This document shows, piece by piece, positions 61,701 to 64,000 of a DNA stretch of 64,000 nucleotides. Source of the DNA: Macquaria australasica (lineage: Eukaryota; Chordata; Actinopteri; Centrarchiformes; Percichthyidae); assembly GCA_005408345.1 (NCBI GenBank), contig SEMN01000585.1, positions 1-64,000 on the forward strand. Direction: 5' to 3'. Position 1 is the stretch's first letter. Every line of letters begins with the position of its first letter. The notes below the pieces were generated by a model that saw nothing but the letters and a program-made list of their open reading frames with translations, did not search any database and was not told the DNA's origin. A program made the translations under genes and the position numbers.

Positions 61701-64000
61701 GTTCACCACTGCATGGAGCTCTGTTCTTCCCCAAGCTGCCCCCACACTGCTGGAGCTGTGGGAATCCCCTCCATCCATCCCTCCCTCCCTGCCTCTGTTT
61801 GACTCCCCCTCATTCTGTCCGCTCAGTCATCCTAATGTGTTTCTAGAGGTGTTCCTATCCAGTGTTGGAACCAAGTACATTTACTCAAATACAAGTCCAA
61901 CTTTGAGGTACTTGTACTTTACTTGAGTTTTCCCATTTTATGCTATTTTCTGCTTTTTACTCCACTACATTTATTTAATAACTTTACTTACCAGTTACTT
62001 TCAAAAACAAAGCAATTAAAATTAGCCACAAATTTACCAGCTGCAGCATTAAAGTGACATACACATTAATGCATCACTAATTATAATCCAGTAATATAAT
62101 ATATATTATTCTGAAATGGGCCATTCTGCATATTGAGTACTTTTAGTTTTGGTACTTTAAGTATATTTTGATGCTAATTCTTTTGTACATTTTCTTAAGT
62201 AAGAGTTTGAATGCAGGACTTTTACTTGTTACAGAGTATTTCTACACAGTAGTATTGCTTACTTTTAAAAGATCTGAATACTTCTTCCACCACTGTCCCT
62301 ATCACAGACTGTTCGGTCTCACACTCTCTGGGTTTACAGGCCTCTTTAGGGAGGAATTCGTCCTGAATTACTCCCAAACTAAGACACAGGCAACTTAGAG
62401 CAACCAATGGCAAGAGAACAAGAAATAAATGGAGGCTGTCCCACGGGGGAATATTATGAAAGGAAAGTATTGAATACACACATTGTGATATTAACAAGTA
62501 GAACGAATAGTCAAGAAAAAGGACAAAGGTACACAAGAGCACATACAGTGCTACACACAGTGGTCATAGATAGGCCCATTTTTTTTCATGATGCTTTATG
62601 CAAAAATATACCAAAGTGGAAGATAAAGTATATAAAGTATGATTACTGTGAGTGGGGGCAGAGCCATATTTTGGTTTCTTTGGTCTTAAAGATCTATAAA
62701 ACATTTGCTATAAAGCATTTTGTTGTAATTATTTTCACTGACCACGCAAACAGCCAGTCCAGGTAAAAAGCGGATGCCGGCTGAACCTACCCCTAACCAC
62801 CGAGGGGCGACGCTACGGGAAACACAATTCTAACAGGAGGGAAACACATTTCGATGGGGGAACGGGCTTCCACACAACACCATTGTAGCGTCGCCCCTCG
62901 GTGGTTAGGGGTAGGTTCAGCCGGCAACCGCTTTTTGCCTGGACTGGCTGCTTTCCCAGCAGAACAACTCTACCACCTAGCAGTAGCTTATTTAACCCAT
63001 ATATTTACATTTATAGGTTACTGTATAGAGTCATGTGCTCTAATCGAGGGGCGACAAGCTATTCTGTCTATTTAGAAAAACGTCTTTTAAACGTCTTTTT
63101 TTTTTCAGTCACAAATCTTGTTTTTCAGTTACAAATCATGGAATACACATTTACAAATAATATTGAGACTATTTTCACTCCATAGATAAGCCTTTAAACT
63201 TAAACTGGACCTCCTGGATTGTATTTGATTGTCTCACCAGTACCTGAAACATGGCCCCACCAACACAGCCACTTGCATTTTTTAAACTAGAGTCTGAAAG
63301 CTCACTTACAGGAGATCCTGCCTCTCACCTACAGAGTTGTGTCTTCCAGATTCAGGCACAGGAAGATTTAATATAACGGACATTTGGTGGACCCTTTGGA
63401 AAGGATCACCAATGATGAAATGCTGACTTGAAAGAGACAGCCCCTGAAATGGGACTCAGCATATACAGAATGTGATCTTACCTGGGCAAAACAGAAGGAC
63501 TTGAACCTCTTTGACCACTGGGTGGCTGGTGAGGTGGTCAAGGTTCCAACTGAAAAACATTTCCTGGGTCATGGGTGAACATGCGTTGAGGGCAAGGACA
63601 TGCCTTGTTTCCAGTGACATATTCCAAACATTTAGGTCAGTGATATTTCCAAAAAAGGGCTCTGTGAAATTCCCTCCAAATGAATCTTGGTCCTGGCCCA
63701 GAATGAATATCCCATCCCCGTAGATATCCCTGGAAATGTCTGTGCCTGAGCCCATGTCCCTCCTGTCCCCATCCACAAAGATAGCCCAGTGGCTGCTGCT
63801 CTGGTGCCACGTGACACAGATGTGGTGCCAAGCTCCGTCATTGGGGAATGACGCCTTATACGGCAGGTGCTTCCCGTGGATGATGAGCGCCAGGAGAATA
63901 CGTCCCTGCATGTCCACTTGGCCTCTTAGCTGGAATTCATTTGTAAAGACGGGTGCAGCGTAGGAGAAAATGGTGGACACCTCATTCCAACCTGGGTTCC
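47173..64000 (-). CDS. adgrd2: Adhesion GPCR D2 (GPR144-like), pentraxin domain to TM2; both ends incomplete
   Basis: Twelve phase-compatible exons: 64000(partial)-63482, 61377(or 61380)-61258, 59571-59477, 58344-58054, 54866-54755, 50566-50432, 50063-49955, 48349-48244, 48122-48067, 47868-47742, 47603-47500, 47275-47173. The first encodes a pentraxin-type domain with HHICVTW and the Cys of LLFCPG. Exons 3-9 make the GAIN region (VVNGPMDVVKSIDWM, LGSSVISTTMLADDQPVST, DPVCAFWDFDLT). Exon 10 is the GPS with WNTKGCEI and CYCNHTTNFALLLQVY. Exon 11 gives TM1, exon 12 TM2 with GVPKSDRTTVHKNL and WASANE, very close to human ADGRD2. The last donor (gtgaga) is intact, but TM3-TM7 exons were not found downstream. 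The signal-peptide end lies beyond 64,000. It would be a cell-surface adhesion receptor signalling through G proteins if the rest exists. Confidence 0.92.
47613..47653. repeat. (CA)n(GA)n microsatellite
   Basis: ca repeats followed by ga repeats just upstream of the acceptor of the TM1 exon, within its polypyrimidine region on the minus strand. Confidence 0.9.
48720..49690. mobile_element. Large foldback element in an adgrd2 intron
   Basis: The left arm (gtctgtggttaacacaagct, then taagagattttcacgttttg, about 49,169-49,208) is mirrored at about 49,545-49,588. Outer arms pair ctgcaggaatgag (48,791) with ctcattcctgca (49,630). The centre (about 49,260-49,490) has further inverted pairs. No transposase. 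Related sequence recurs at 51,620-51,840. Confidence 0.75.
51351..51392. repeat. (CA)n(TA)n microsatellite
   Basis: Alternating ca then ta dinucleotides in an adgrd2 intron. Confidence 0.9.
51620..51840. mobile_element. Partial copy of the 48.7-kb foldback element
   Basis: Shares 'ggtgtaatacactttttgta' and 'gtctgtggttaacacaagct' with the 48,720-49,690 element, but only one arm is present. Confidence 0.7.
51841..54754. other. Long adgrd2 intron sequence
   Basis: Intron between the exons at 54,755 and 50,566. It includes a stretch at about 53,200-53,700 with higher GC than its surroundings and many short 'ttaaaa'/'aaaggg' motifs on either side. No protein domain, LTR pair or splice-supported exon was seen. 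Confidence 0.4.
54867..58053. other. Long adgrd2 intron sequence
   Basis: Intron between the exons at 58,054 and 54,866. Apart from the ATCT microsatellite I could not support any gene or mobile element. Confidence 0.4.
55605..55706. repeat. (ATCT)n microsatellite
   Basis: About 100 bp of tetranucleotide repeat, nearly perfect, in an adgrd2 intron. Confidence 0.97.
58930..59130. mobile_element. Palindromic MITE, about 200 bp
   Basis: tacggaagtgtat and ccagaaaaagaaaaa with agtatcatgttataa at the left are mirrored at the right by ttataacatgatact, ttttctttttctgg and atacgcttccgta. It folds almost completely on itself. Confidence 0.75.
59880..60240. repeat. Teleost aagtac-family repeat
   Basis: Contains 'agtagaagtataaagtagca' and 'gagtacaagtacctcaaaat', ending in 'ctttccaccactgc', the usual end of this common fish family. 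In an adgrd2 intron. Confidence 0.7.
61860..62300. repeat. Teleost aagtac-family repeat, reverse orientation
   Basis: Begins 'agtgttggaaccaagtacat' and ends 'gaatacttcttccaccactg', with 'tgaggtacttgtactttact' inside: the same family as 59,880-60,240 on the other strand. Confidence 0.7.
62751..62950. other. 65-bp inverted repeat with 70-base loop
   Basis: Arms 62751-62815 and 62886-62950 are reverse complements except for two positions. The arm contains 'ccaccgaggggcgacgcta'. A third partial copy of the core (cgaggggcgac) lies at 63,046-63,056. It is in the adgrd2 intron next to the pentraxin exon. Confidence 0.85.

Overview
The window looks like nuclear DNA from a bony (perch-like) fish. Genes are split into small exons with GT/AG borders, the recognisable proteins are vertebrate (CRIP2, PNRC1, ADGRD2), and the spacers are full of fish-type L2 LINEs, foldback/MITE elements and a chromodomain Ty3/Gypsy element. 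No RNA gene or CRISPR array was seen. All exon borders were read by eye from splice signals and reading phase.

Region 1 (about 1-20,000, minus strand) is a tandem array of immune-type receptors. Three gene copies have a full exon order: signal peptide, V-type Ig domain, second Ig domain, Ser/Thr-rich stalk, transmembrane segment, Tyr-containing tail. Genes B (15,053-11,374) and A (19,906-17,115) read open throughout. Gene C (7,424-1,894) has lost a splice donor in its tail. Between them lie two pseudogenes (D at 194-709, E at about 9,925-10,156) and a relic V fragment near 15,290. B carries an ITIM plus an ITIM-like motif, A one ITIM-like motif, and C has lost it. Three copies share two ETS/PU.1-like sites 23 bp apart upstream of the start codon, which fits leukocyte expression. 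A recent Ty3/Gypsy insertion with LTRs that differ only by one 7-bp indel sits in gene C.

Region 2 (20,000-24,700) is intergenic and repeat-rich. Region 3 (24,776-33,025, plus strand) is crip2, with two LIM domains in eight coding exons. Region 4 (35,612-38,015, plus strand) is pnrc1, with two coding exons and a CpG-rich promoter carrying an ETS site. Region 5 (38,000-47,170) is spacer with a perfect hairpin, two foldback elements, a SINE nested in an older repeat, and a nearly complete but broken L2 LINE.

Region 6 (47,173 to beyond 64,000, minus strand) is adgrd2, an adhesion GPCR with a pentraxin domain. Twelve phase-compatible exons run from the pentraxin domain through the GAIN domain and GPS motif to TM2. 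No exon for TM3-TM7 could be found downstream in the window, so the gene is either truncated here or continues across a very long intron. Its introns hold several palindromic elements.

The genes do not form one pathway. The coherent system is the Ig-receptor array, a small lineage-specific family with changing signalling tails.
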